From contig DBDO01000235.1 in assembly GCA_002293605.1 (NCBI GenBank), positions 2,827-7,841 on the forward strand: a stretch of 5,015 nt of DNA. Direction: 5' to 3'. The position numbers and the translations under genes were made by a program. The stretch is from Desulfovibrionaceae bacterium UBA930. Its GTDB lineage: Bacteria > Desulfobacterota > Desulfovibrionia > Desulfovibrionales > Desulfovibrionaceae. The notes under the pieces were generated by a model. That model was given only the letters and a program-made list of their open reading frames with translations, did no database searches and was not told the DNA's origin. This document shows positions 4,997-5,015 of this stretch, in pieces (within the stretch, counting starts at the first letter, position 1; each line of letters opens with the position of its first letter).

Positions 4997-5015
4997 TGTC
5001 CTGAGTCAGAAATTC
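4997..5015. other. Downstream flank with short palindrome
   Basis: Only 19 bases remain after the last stop. They contain the 9-base palindrome CTGAGTCAG (5001-5009). It is too short and too close to the window edge to assign as a terminator, operator or element end. Confidence 0.3.

Noticed and set aside
1..5015. CRISPR array, insertion sequence or integrase
   Set aside because: I saw no regularly spaced direct repeats, transposase or recombinase motifs anywhere in the window.

Overview
The window looks like a chromosomal stretch of a moderately GC-rich Gram-negative bacterium. A deltaproteobacterial sulfate reducer of the Desulfovibrio/Bilophila type is my best guess. It rests on overall gene style, the HU paralogue and the surface-sugar genes, and it is an inference from memory, not a proven assignment.

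The left third (about 1-1345) is coded on the minus strand and holds small housekeeping or accessory units. A hicA-hicB type II toxin-antitoxin operon (89-675) is read leftward from a near-consensus promoter that carries an inverted repeat between its -35 and -10 boxes. Next comes an isolated tRNA-Ser(GGA) with an encoded CCA (822-911). It has its own candidate promoter and a strong hairpin just past its 3' end. Beyond it is a gene for a HU/IHF-family nucleoid protein (1061-1345), followed by a long inverted repeat.

The divergent intergenic region 1346-1655 separates the HU-like gene from a rightward operon. It contains candidate promoters in both directions and a striking 42-bp interrupted palindrome (1592-1633) just before the first operon gene.

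The right two thirds (1656-4996) is a tight plus-strand operon for an unusual surface sugar. The first gene is an iron-dependent alcohol dehydrogenase family protein that closely resembles KdnB, the 3-deoxy-D-manno-octulosonate (Kdo) 8-oxidase. The second is a PLP-dependent DegT/DnrJ/EryC1/StrS sugar aminotransferase. The third is a PseG/SpsG-like GT-B-fold protein. The first two fit an oxidation-then-transamination step that would turn Kdo, or a related keto-sugar acid, into its 8-amino derivative for lipopolysaccharide. The third is not part of the 8-amino-Kdo pathway as I know it, and is the most open functional question here. The window ends 19 bases after the third gene, so the rest of the operon, if any, is not visible.
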